Assembly (NCBI GenBank): GCA_031259345.1
Contig: JAIRLQ010000113.1
Span: 1 to 8,560, forward strand
From: Treponema sp.
Lineage (GTDB): Bacteria; Spirochaetota; Spirochaetia; Treponematales; Breznakiellaceae
Direction: 5' to 3'
Length of the DNA: 8,560 nucleotides
Below are positions 1-6,315 of this stretch, in pieces. Every line of letters begins with the position of its first letter. The first letter of the stretch is position 1. The translations under genes were made by a program, and so were the position numbers. Under the pieces are notes generated by a model that saw nothing but the letters and a program-made list of their open reading frames with translations, did no database searches and was not told where the DNA came from.

Positions 1-977
1 CCGGTAACCAGCGAGGTAAGGCCGGTACGTCCGCCGGCCGCAACGCCCGCGGTGCTTTCTACATAGCTCGTTACAGTGGAAGTTCCCAGCGCGGCGCCGG
101 CGACAGTCCCTACGGCGTCCGCAAGCAGCGCCTGCTTAACCCGGGGAATATTACCGTTTTTGTCGATTAAACCCGCCTGGGTAGTAACGCCTACCAGGGT
201 TCCAACGGTGTCAAAAATATCGACAAAAAGGAAGGTAAAGAACACGACAAAGAACTTAAAGCTTAATATCTGGGCAAAATCAAACTGGAAAAACAGGGGC
301 GCGGCGGGGCTGCCAATAGGAGAGAAGCCCTCGGGAACAGCGGTAACTCCCATAGGAATACCGATGATGGCAGTAGCCAGAATGCCAATAAGGATGGACC
401 CGGGAACTTTAAGGGAATAAAGGACAATAATGATGATAAGGCCGATAAAGGCAAGGAAGGGGTTTGCGGCGGAAAGATCCCCAAGGCCGATTATGGTACC
501 GGCATCGTTTACCACAATACCCGCATTGGCAAAGCCGATAAGGGCAATAAAGAGCCCGATACCTACGGCAATGGCCTTTTTAAGATTACCGGGAATGGCC
601 TTGATAATGGCTTCCCGTACATTAAAGAAAGACAGAATGACAAAAAGGATGCCTTCGAGGAAGACGGCCGTAAGGGCGATCTGCCAGGAATAGCCCATGC
701 CAAAAACCACCGTATAGGTGAAGAAGGCGTTAAGCCCCATGCCGGGGGCCAGAGCCACCGGCAGATTGGCGGCAAAGGCCATAATCAGGGTGGCAATACC
801 TGACGCGATAGCGGTCGCGGTAAAAACCGCGCCGGGGGTCATTCCGGCGCCGATTTCGCCCAGCATACCCGGATTAACCGCCAAAATGTACGCCATGGTC
901 AAAAAAGTAGTGATACCCGCAAGAATTTCCTTACGGACCGTCGTGTTGTGCTCGTTCAATTTGAAGAGCTTTTCCAT
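1..977 (-). CDS. Purine permease, AzgA/PbuG-type NCS2 family (C-terminus cut by window edge)
   Basis: Inner-membrane transporter, most likely importing adenine or guanine/hypoxanthine by proton symport, as known for the AzgA branch of the NCS2 family. The ATG at 975-977 has a GGAGG Shine-Dalgarno (984-988) six bases upstream, so this start is firm. The visible 325 complete codons are very hydrophobic, with several membrane spans. Family-typical stretches are ILAGITTFLTMAYILAVNP (residues 18-36), LAPGMGLNAFFTYT (76-89), FVDIFDTVGTLVG (251-263) and GTSTVTSYVESTAGVAAGGR (298-317). Relatives are about 430-470 residues long, so roughly the last quarter lies outside the window. It starts 62 bases after the hndD stop on the same strand. 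No strong terminator separates the two, but a weak promoter can be drawn, so it may be independent or receive read-through. Exact substrate cannot be told from sequence alone. Confidence 0.93.
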   Translation of the reverse strand, partial: MEKLFKLNEHNTTVRKEILAGITTFLTMAYILAVNPGMLGEIGAGMTPGAVFTATAIASGIATLIMAFAANLPVALAPGMGLNAFFTYTVVFGMGYSWQIALTAVFLEGILFVILSFFNVREAIIKAIPGNLKKAIAVGIGLFIALIGFANAGIVVNDAGTIIGLGDLSAANPFLAFIGLIIIIVLYSLKVPGSILIGILATAIIGIPMGVTAVPEGFSPIGSPAAPLFFQFDFAQILSFKFFVVFFTFLFVDIFDTVGTLVGVTTQAGLIDKNGNIPRVKQALLADAVGTVAGAALGTSTVTSYVESTAGVAAGGRTGLTSLVT

Positions 978-997
978 TGTTTTCCTCCTACCTTTGT

Positions 998-1028
998 ATT
1001 GTAAGATACCTGCGCAATACTATGGCAA
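998..1028 (-). promoter_or_regulatory. Possible weak promoter for the purine permease, with a small dyad
   Basis: Read on the minus strand, TTGCCA (1023-1028) and TACAAT (998-1003) sit 19 bases apart, just upstream of the permease Shine-Dalgarno. The -10 is good (5/6) but the spacer is longer than the ideal 17. The -35 lies in a 5-bp inverted repeat, TGGCA-AAC-TGCCA (1023-1035), four bases after the hndD stop. This hairpin has no U-tract and so is not a convincing terminator. No purine riboswitch would fit in the 62-base gap. Low certainty. Confidence 0.28.
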
Positions 1029-1039
1029 ACTGCCAAAGC

Positions 1040-2815
1040 TTATTTTGCATACACGGGCCGTTCCACATATTTGGTATGAAGCAGCCCGTGGGCCTTGTGG
1101 CCATTGGGTTCCCCAAGGAACTCATTATACACCTGTTGGATAAAGGGATTCTGATGGCTGCAACGGTAGCCGGACTTTTCGTCATCGACATAGAGGCCGG
1201 CCGAACGCTGCTTCCTAAGATCGTCGGTACAGCCATAGGGCTGGCCGCCGCCGCCTATACATCCGCCCCGGCAGGCCATAACTTCCACAAAGTGGTAGGG
1301 CGTTTCTTTACCCCCGTCCCTGGCGGCGCGAATCCTCTCCAGTACCGACTCGATATTCCCCATCTGGTGGGCAACCGCGATGCGGATTTTTGTTCCGTTA
1401 CCAAAATCAACTTCCGCTTCTTTGACGCCCTCAAGGCCCCGGACGGGCTTGAAGTTTACATCGCCCAGTTCTTTTTTGGTAACCAGGAAATATGCCGACC
1501 GGACGGCGGCCTCCATAACGCCGCCTGTAACGCCAAAAATGGTCCCCGCCCCGGTGTAGGGACCCATGGGGTTATCCGCTTCTTCGTCATCAAGCTTAAG
1601 GATCTCAATACCCGCCTGTTTGATCATTCGGGCAAGTTCCCTGGTGGTAATGGAAATATCCACATCCCAGCCGGAACCGGCGGACTTCATATCGTCATTG
1701 CGGCGGGTTTCCCACTTTTTGGCAGTACAGGGCATAATCGACACGGAAAAGATCTTTTTGGGATCAAGGTTCGCGGCGGCCGCCCAGTAGCTCTTGATCA
1801 TCGCGCCCATCATCTGCTGGGGCGACTTTGCCGTGGAAAAATTGGGGATCATGTCGGAAAAGTATTTTTCCATGTAATCGACCCATGCCGGGCAGCAGGA
1901 AGTAATAAGGGGGATTTCCGAAGTCGCCTTGGAGTTTCCCGCCGCATTGGTCAGGCGTTTTACCAACTCCGTACCTTCTTCCATAATGGTAAGGTCGGCG
2001 GAGAAGTTGGTGTCGAAGACAGTTTTAAAACCAAGGCGGCGCAGGGCGGCATAGATCTTTTTGGTAAAGATTGTGCCCGGGGGCAGCCCAAATTCTTCGG
2101 CAAGGGCAACCCGGACAGCAGGGGCAATCTGTACCACCGGATGTACATCGGGGTTTTGCAGGGCAGCCCACACTTTGACGGTGTCGTCCCGCTCGTAGAG
2201 GGCGCCTACGGGGCAGTGGGCGGCGCACTGACCGCATTTAATACAGGGGCTTTCGTTCAGGGAGGCGTCGCCCGCAGGGGCGATACGGCCCTTGATGCCC
2301 CGGCCAAGGAATTCAATAGCCCAGACATTCTGCATTTCCTGGCAAACCTTGACGCAGCGCCCGCAGCGTATACATTTTTCGGGGTTAAGCACGATAGCGG
2401 GGTTTGAATCGTCAATGGGGAGGCCGTTGGAAATATGCTTAAAGGGCAGTTCCCGAATGCCGAATTCCGCGGCAAGAAGCTGGAGTTCGCAGTTGTTGTT
2501 CCGCGGACACTGAAGGCAGTCCGCCGGGTGGTTGGAAAGGATAAGCTCCAGCACTGTCCGCCGGGTGGCGATGATTTCCGGGTCGTGTGTAACGATGTCC
2601 ATGTTCTCGGCTACAGGGGTTGTGCAGGCCCGGGCCATACGGGGCGAACCCGGCCCGGCGGTACGCACTATACAAAGCCCGCAGGATGCCCAGGGGGGCA
2701 GATCAGGGTTGTAGCAGAGAGTTGGAATCTTGACATTAACCTTTTTGACAGCTTCCAGGACGGTAATCCCGTCTTCAACCTGAAGTGATTTTCCGTTTAT
2801 CTTGATATTGATCAT
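1040..2815 (-). CDS. hndD: [FeFe] hydrogenase catalytic subunit HndD
   Basis: Cytoplasmic catalytic subunit that interconverts 2H+ + 2e- and H2 at the H-cluster. Of 591 residues, the N-terminal 2Fe-2S domain has C34, C45, C48, C64. The His-Cys3 4Fe-4S site is H96, C100, C103, C109. The two 4Fe-4S ferredoxin motifs are C148/C151/C154/C158 and C191/C194/C197/C201. H-cluster motifs are TSCCPAW (305-311), MPCTAKKWE (361-369) and MACRGGCIGG (513-522), giving ligands C308, C363, C515, C519 and proton-shuttle C307. By alignment in my head to Clostridium CpI, E280, E283 and S327 of the proton path, K366, M361 and M513 are also kept. The C-terminal HGLLHTKYVER stretch is the usual small-subunit-like tail, with no extra C-terminal 2Fe-2S domain of the kind in Thermotoga HydA. 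Start ATG has AAGGAGT (2821-2827) five bases upstream. It is the last hnd gene, 20 bases after hndC. Length matches known HndD (about 585). Confidence 0.97.
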   Translation of the reverse strand: MINIKINGKSLQVEDGITVLEAVKKVNVKIPTLCYNPDLPPWASCGLCIVRTAGPGSPRMARACTTPVAENMDIVTHDPEIIATRRTVLELILSNHPADCLQCPRNNNCELQLLAAEFGIRELPFKHISNGLPIDDSNPAIVLNPEKCIRCGRCVKVCQEMQNVWAIEFLGRGIKGRIAPAGDASLNESPCIKCGQCAAHCPVGALYERDDTVKVWAALQNPDVHPVVQIAPAVRVALAEEFGLPPGTIFTKKIYAALRRLGFKTVFDTNFSADLTIMEEGTELVKRLTNAAGNSKATSEIPLITSCCPAWVDYMEKYFSDMIPNFSTAKSPQQMMGAMIKSYWAAAANLDPKKIFSVSIMPCTAKKWETRRNDDMKSAGSGWDVDISITTRELARMIKQAGIEILKLDDEEADNPMGPYTGAGTIFGVTGGVMEAAVRSAYFLVTKKELGDVNFKPVRGLEGVKEAEVDFGNGTKIRIAVAHQMGNIESVLERIRAARDGGKETPYHFVEVMACRGGCIGGGGQPYGCTDDLRKQRSAGLYVDDEKSGYRCSHQNPFIQQVYNEFLGEPNGHKAHGLLHTKYVERPVYAK

Positions 2816-2835
2816 ATTTTACTCCTTGCTTCCCT

Positions 2836-4650
2836 TTAAGCTTTTTGCACCGAGCCGAATTTGCAGGTCTTGAGACACTCGCCGCATTTTACGCACTTTT
2901 CAAGATCAATCTTATAGGGAGGCCGCTTCTTTTCGGGATACTTGGAAGCATCTTCCGCGGCGATGCAGCCGGCTGGACACTTCTTGGCGCAGGCGCCGCA
3001 GCCAATACACTTGGCGGGATCGATCATAAAGCGCACCAGCTTTTTGCACTTCCCGGCGGCGCATTTGCGCTCCTTGATGTGGGCTATGTATTCTTCCCGG
3101 AAATTTTTGATCGTGGAAAGAACGGGGTTAGGCGCGGTCTGGCCCAGGGCGCAGAGGCTGGCCTTGGCCATAGCTTTGCCTATGGTTTCCAGCTTTTTCA
3201 GATCTTCCTCAATGCCATTGCCCGCGGCAATCTTGTCCAAAATCGCAAGGATTTGGCTTGTGCCTATGCGGCAGGGCGAACACTTTCCGCAGCTTTCATC
3301 TACGCAGAAGTCCATGTAGAACCGGGCGACATCTACCACGCAGTCGTCCTCGTCCATGACGATCATACCGCCCGAGCCCATCATGGAACCGTTGGCGGTA
3401 AGACTTTCGTAGTCGATGGGGGTGTCCAGGACTTTTTCCGTCAGGATGCCGCCGGAAGGGCCGCCGGTCTGAACGCCTTTGAACTTTTTACCGTCTTTTA
3501 TGCCGCCGCCGATTTCAAAGATGATTTCCCGCAGAGTGGTGCCCATGGGGACCTCAACCAGCCCGGAATTCTTGATCTTCCCGGTAAGGGCAAAAACTTT
3601 GGTTCCTTTGGATTTTTCCGTACCCAGCCTGGCAAGCCAGGCGCCGCCTTTGGCGGTGATAACCGGAATATTCGCAAGAGTTTCGACATTGTTAATAATT
3701 GTAGGCTTTTGCCACAGCCCCTTGTTTGCCGGAAAAGGCGGCTTGGGCACCGGCATACCCCGGTTGCCTTCGACGGATTTTATCAGGGCCGTTTCTTCGC
3801 CGCATACAAAGGCGCCGGCGCCCAGGCGGATTTCGATATCAAAGTCGAAGCCCGACCCAAGGATGTCCTTGCCCAAAAGACCGTAGTCCTGGGCCTGCTT
3901 TAAGGCAATTTTAAGCCGTTCGATAGCCAGGGGATATTCAGCGCGTATATACACAAAACCCTGGTTTGCGCCAATGGCTTTACCGGCGGTGATCATGCCT
4001 TCGATAACGCTATGGGGATCGCCTTCAATAGTGGACCTGTCCATATACGCGCCGGGATCGCCTTCGTCGGCATTGCAAATGACGTACTTGACATCGCCGG
4101 AAGCCTTGCGCGCCAAATCCCATTTAAGCCAGGTGGGGAAACCCGCGCCGCCCCGGCCCCGGAGACCCGAAATTTTTACTTCCTCAATAACCTGTTCGGG
4201 AGTCCATTCGGCAAGGACTTTTTCAAGGCCGGAATAGCCGTCCCGGGCTATGTATTCATCGATGTTTTCGGGGTCTATGACACCGCAGTTTCTTAAAACC
4301 ACCCGAAACTGTTTCTGGTAGAACTGGATGTCTTCCACAGCGGTCTTTTCTTTTTTGGCCGCATCTTCCTGGTAAAGAAGCCGTTTGACTTCCCGGCCCT
4401 TGACGATCTGCTCGGCGATAATCTCTTTTGCGTCTTCGGGGTTTACGTCAACGTAAAAAGATTCTTCGGGCAGCACTTTAACAATGGGACCCCGTTCACA
4501 AAAACCAAAACAGCCGGTCTGAACAATCTGCACCTCATTGGTAACATTCTGGGCCCTGGCTTCTTTAATAAGCGCTTCGCAGATCTCCCTGCCTTTGTTG
4601 GACTCGCAAGCCGTGCCCCCACAGCATAGAATAAAGTGGTTATATGCCAT
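2836..4650 (-). CDS. hndC: NuoF-like flavoprotein subunit of NAD(P)-linked hydrogenase, HndC/HydB type
   Basis: FMN- and NAD(H)-binding subunit that passes electrons between NAD(P)H, the Fe-S chain and HndD; in studied bifurcating hydrogenases this flavin subunit is the proposed bifurcation site. Domain order in 604 residues: N-terminal thioredoxin-fold 2Fe-2S domain (C10, C15, C47, C51); NuoF core with nucleotide/FMN motif GLRGRGGAGFPTWLKW (162-177) and CNADEGDPGAYMDR (192-205); 4Fe-4S site ESCGKCSPCR (C454, C457, C460) with C500; a Cys-containing linker (C530, C535); C-terminal double 4Fe-4S ferredoxin (C548/C551/C554/C558 and C586/C589/C592/C596). The length resembles Thermotoga HydB more than the shorter Desulfovibrio HndC (from memory). 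Where I recall PTGLKW in relatives, this protein has W174 instead of Gly. Start ATG is nine bases after the hndB stop; the Shine-Dalgarno GGAGAGG (4654-4660) overlaps that stop, suggesting translational coupling. Confidence 0.96.
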   Translation of the reverse strand: MAYNHFILCCGGTACESNKGREICEALIKEARAQNVTNEVQIVQTGCFGFCERGPIVKVLPEESFYVDVNPEDAKEIIAEQIVKGREVKRLLYQEDAAKKEKTAVEDIQFYQKQFRVVLRNCGVIDPENIDEYIARDGYSGLEKVLAEWTPEQVIEEVKISGLRGRGGAGFPTWLKWDLARKASGDVKYVICNADEGDPGAYMDRSTIEGDPHSVIEGMITAGKAIGANQGFVYIRAEYPLAIERLKIALKQAQDYGLLGKDILGSGFDFDIEIRLGAGAFVCGEETALIKSVEGNRGMPVPKPPFPANKGLWQKPTIINNVETLANIPVITAKGGAWLARLGTEKSKGTKVFALTGKIKNSGLVEVPMGTTLREIIFEIGGGIKDGKKFKGVQTGGPSGGILTEKVLDTPIDYESLTANGSMMGSGGMIVMDEDDCVVDVARFYMDFCVDESCGKCSPCRIGTSQILAILDKIAAGNGIEEDLKKLETIGKAMAKASLCALGQTAPNPVLSTIKNFREEYIAHIKERKCAAGKCKKLVRFMIDPAKCIGCGACAKKCPAGCIAAEDASKYPEKKRPPYKIDLEKCVKCGECLKTCKFGSVQKA

Positions 4651-4659
4651 ATTCCTCTC

Positions 4660-5052
4660 CTATTTCATGATATCGGCGGCAGGCCGATTGAGGATATGAT
4701 TATCCAAAAGTTCATGTCCAAGTATGTGCTTTTGCACAATTTCTTTTGCTACCAAGGCATCAACCTTGCCGTAAATCACATTGGGCATACCCGGCGAAAT
4801 CACTTCTACCGTGGGCTCGGAATGGCAAAGACCCATGCAGCCTGTCTGGCGCACCAGCACCTGATCAATCAGCTTGTTTTCGTCCAGCGCGTTGATAAAG
4901 GAATCCAGGGTTGTTTTTGCCCCGGCGGCGATTCCGCAGGTACCCATACCGACAATTACCTGAATTTCTTTGCCTTCGGCCTCGCGCCGCTGGATATCCG
5001 TCTTTTTTGAATCCCTCAGCTTTCTTAACTCTTCCAAACTCATTTTAGCCAT
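4660..5052 (-). CDS. hndB: Small thioredoxin-fold ferredoxin-like hydrogenase subunit HndB
   Basis: Fourth, small subunit of Hnd-type NAD(P)-linked hydrogenase; its exact electron-transfer role is less settled than those of the other subunits. The 130-residue protein has a charged N-terminal helix (MSLEELRKLRDSKK), then a thioredoxin-like 2Fe-2S fold with VGMGTCGIAAGA (34-45) and RQTGCMGLCHSEP (68-80). Only three cysteines exist: C39, C72, C76. Where a canonical Cx4C pair would put the second ligand (position 44) there is Gly. I recall this GTCGIAAGA form as usual for HndB proteins, so it is probably a family trait and not damage. ATG at 5050-5052 is preferred over the in-frame ATG at 5041-5043 because AGGAG (5061-5065) is eight bases upstream of the former. 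It lies between the ATPase gene (27-base gap) and hndC (9-base gap). Confidence 0.93.
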   Translation of the reverse strand: MAKMSLEELRKLRDSKKTDIQRREAEGKEIQVIVGMGTCGIAAGAKTTLDSFINALDENKLIDQVLVRQTGCMGLCHSEPTVEVISPGMPNVIYGKVDALVAKEIVQKHILGHELLDNHILNRPAADIMK

Positions 5053-5079
5053 TGTTCTTTCTCCTATATCAATTTTCTT

Positions 5080-5670
5080 CTATAAATAATCTTCTTCGTC
5101 TTCTTCCAGGGATCGCAAATAACGATCCAGCAGAATCAAAGATTCGGCATCTTCAAAACTGCCCAGCACCTCAGCAAGCTCGCTTTTTCGGGCTTCGTAA
5201 GAAACATCTTTGCCATCCAGGCCGTTATAACGCCGGATCACAATTTCGCCGGGCCCTTCAAAAAGCATTACCGTCCGAAACATCCCCGAAACATCCCCCA
5301 CAGGCGGAGTGTCCACATTGGTCAAGTCAAACCAGGCGCTCACGGTGGTCCCTCCGTCCGCCCCGCCGGCTTTAACGGAAGCCATCTTCCAGCCGCCGCC
5401 GGAAGCTTCCGCCGTCTGAATTAGAAAAGGAACACCCAAACCCACCTTGCGGTGCGGATGCTTAATGCCATCGGTAACAAAAGGATCCTGAATACGCTCA
5501 AGTTCATCTTTCGTCATCCCCTTACCGTTATCTTTAACAGTAAAGCGGAATTCCGCGTTCCCGTTTACGCCATTTTCGGCCTCCCTGATTTCCAGATCTA
5601 CCCAGGAAGCCCCCGACTCGGCAGCATTCTGGGTAATATCGGTTACCAGATCGGCTAATGTAAAGTGCAA
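5080..5670 (-). CDS. Stand-alone GHKL (HATPase_c) ATP-binding protein in the hydrogenase operon
   Basis: Protein of 196 residues made almost entirely of one histidine-kinase-type ATPase fold, with no dimerisation/phospho-His domain, sensor or membrane segment. Motifs: N-box DITQNAAESGA (11-21, with D11 and N15), G1 box DNGKGM (47-52), F-like DPFVTDGIKH (62-71), G2 box VGLGVPF (76-82) and GGTTV (106-110). The last 12 residues are very acidic. Start: the codon before TTG (5668-5670) is an in-frame TAA, the next ATG is at residue 52, inside the G1 box, and residue 1 aligns with where such domains begin, so TTG is the likely start. It has only a weak GAG-type Shine-Dalgarno and lies 13 bases after the hndA stop, suggesting coupling to hndA translation. 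Similar ATPase genes recur in HydABC/Hnd clusters of Thermotoga and clostridia (from memory). Role unknown: regulatory kinase/anti-sigma-like switch or assembly factor are possibilities, none shown. Confidence 0.88.
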   Translation of the reverse strand: MHFTLADLVTDITQNAAESGASWVDLEIREAENGVNGNAEFRFTVKDNGKGMTKDELERIQDPFVTDGIKHPHRKVGLGVPFLIQTAEASGGGWKMASVKAGGADGGTTVSAWFDLTNVDTPPVGDVSGMFRTVMLFEGPGEIVIRRYNGLDGKDVSYEARKSELAEVLGSFEDAESLILLDRYLRSLEEDEEDYL

Positions 5671-5683
5671 TTAGCTACTCACT

Positions 5684-6175
5684 TTAGTTACGGTATTTGG
5701 CGATTATCTCTGGGATCATTTCTTTGGTAAGTTTACCGTAGGTATCGTTTCCCACAGTCATTACCGGGGCCAGGCCGCAGCAACCGACACAGCGCACCGG
5801 ATCTATGGAAAACAGACCGTCCTCGGTAACGTCCCCCTCCTGCGAAAGGCCCAGAATCTCCCGGGCTTCCCCGATAAGATCCTGGCCGCCCTTAAGATAG
5901 CAGGCAGTCCCCAGGCACACGGAAATCTTGTGCTTGCCGGGTTTGGTAGTCTTGAAAAAGTGGTAAAAGGTGATTACCCCGTATATACGGGCCAGGGGAA
6001 TTCCCAAAAGAATGGCCAGCTTTTCCGCCGCTTCCCGGGAAATAAAACCGAAGGTTTCCTGAGTCTTATGAAGGATCATAATGAGACTGCCGGGTTTAAC
6101 CTTCCATTCATCAATAAAAGATGTCAATTCCTGGGGAAACAAAATATTCCCCGGTCCAGCTTTTGCCGCTGTCAT
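5684..6175 (-). CDS. hndA: NuoE-like 2Fe-2S subunit of NAD(P)-linked hydrogenase, HndA/HydC type
   Basis: Small Fe-S subunit that partners the NuoF-like HndC, as NuoE does in complex I. An N-terminal helical region (PQELTSFIDEW, ILHKTQETFGFISREAAEKLA, then the IYGVITFYHFF stretch) precedes a thioredoxin-fold 2Fe-2S domain with CLGTACYLKGG and CVGCCGLAPV. Numbered from this start, the ligands are C87, C92, C129 and C133, with an extra non-ligand C132. Start choice: an in-frame ATG lies 12 bases further upstream (6185-6187) but has no Shine-Dalgarno, whereas the ATG at 6173-6175 has GGGGGT five bases upstream; this start gives 163 residues (167 from the other). Near-full length for the family (about 160-170). 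It is the first gene of the hnd operon, behind a roughly 100-base leader and a good promoter. Confidence 0.94.
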   Translation of the reverse strand: MTAAKAGPGNILFPQELTSFIDEWKVKPGSLIMILHKTQETFGFISREAAEKLAILLGIPLARIYGVITFYHFFKTTKPGKHKISVCLGTACYLKGGQDLIGEAREILGLSQEGDVTEDGLFSIDPVRCVGCCGLAPVMTVGNDTYGKLTKEMIPEIIAKYRN

Positions 6176-6201
6176 GGATACCCCCATAGTAAATAAAATT
6201 T

Positions 6202-6217
6202 TTTAGCTTGAGCTAAA
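6202..6217 (-). promoter_or_regulatory. Perfect dyad in the hndA leader
   Basis: TTTAGCT-TG-AGCTAAA is a perfect 7-bp inverted repeat with a two-base centre, 27 bases upstream of the chosen hndA start. In the minus-strand transcript it could form a short hairpin (6 bp with a UCAA loop), followed by AAAAUUUUAUUU. As DNA it could equally be an operator. No U-tract pattern supports a terminator on the minus strand. Function inferred only from symmetry. Confidence 0.4.
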
Positions 6218-6222
6218 GAGAG

Positions 6223-6263
6223 TGTTCCAAAAACTGAAAGCGAACCGGAGGTTCGATGGAACA
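6223..6263 (-). promoter_or_regulatory. Nested inverted repeats in the hnd leader (structured RNA or palindromic repeat)
   Basis: An outer perfect 7-bp repeat, TGTTCCA (6223-6229) with TGGAACA (6257-6263), encloses an inner perfect 6-bp repeat, CGAACC (6241-6246) with GGTTCG (6250-6255). In the hnd transcript the inner hairpin would have a UCC loop and stack almost directly (one base) on the outer stem on its 5' side, with 11 unpaired bases on the 3' side. It is inside the predicted 5' leader. No following U-run, so not an intrinsic terminator. Either a leader structure or one copy of a dispersed intergenic palindrome; sequence alone does not decide. Confidence 0.5.
6225..6238 (+). repeat. 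Short repeat TTCCAAAAACTGAA, copy 1
   Basis: This 14-base stretch matches the minus strand of 6371-6383 (TTCCAAAACTGAA) except for one extra A. The two copies are inverted relative to each other and lie on either side of the hnd promoter (6287-6315). Copy 1 overlaps the 3' arm of the outer leader hairpin as read in the minus-strand transcript. Confidence 0.5.
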
Positions 6264-6286
6264 GCCTCGTTTACGCCAATTTTATA

Positions 6287-6315
6287 ATTCTATAATGTAA
6301 AGCGTATTTTCGCAA
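6287..6315 (-). promoter_or_regulatory. hndA: Predicted sigma-70-type promoter of the hnd operon
   Basis: On the minus strand, TTGCGA (-35, 6310-6315) and TAGAAT (-10, 6287-6292; 5/6 to consensus) are separated by an ideal 17 bases. The surrounding DNA is AT-rich compared with the rest of the window. Expected transcript start near 6280 gives a leader of about 105 bases before hndA. Two small dyads touch it: TTATA-ATTC-TATAA (6282-6295) over the -10 and GTAA-AAAA-TTAC (6316-6327) directly upstream of the -35. Either could be an operator, but AT-rich DNA makes such symmetry easily by chance. Neither matches the Rex consensus I know. Confidence 0.6.

Noticed and set aside
978..1039. Purine riboswitch before the permease
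   Set aside because: The gap is only 62 bases and lacks the three-way junction core; too short.
76..1143. Plus-strand open frames over the permease region (76-420, 430-693, 718-1143)
   Set aside because: Antisense to the permease, whose minus-strand reading gives strong AzgA-family motifs through 1-977.
977..2407. A 476-codon open frame on the plus strand opposite hndD
   Set aside because: It is antisense to a clear [FeFe] hydrogenase, rich in His/Gly/Phe with no domain, and has no Shine-Dalgarno. It is explained by the codon bias of hndD.
2845..3903. A 352-codon open frame on the plus strand opposite hndC
   Set aside because: Antisense shadow of a well-supported NuoF-like gene; no recognisable motif or ribosome site.
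5080..5670. The ATPase gene as a full sensor histidine kinase
   Set aside because: No dimerisation/phospho-acceptor His domain, sensor domain or membrane segment; only the ATP-binding fold is present.
6223..6263. Leader hairpin as an intrinsic terminator or attenuator
   Set aside because: No U-run follows either stem in the minus-strand transcript, and no competing antiterminator pairing was obvious.
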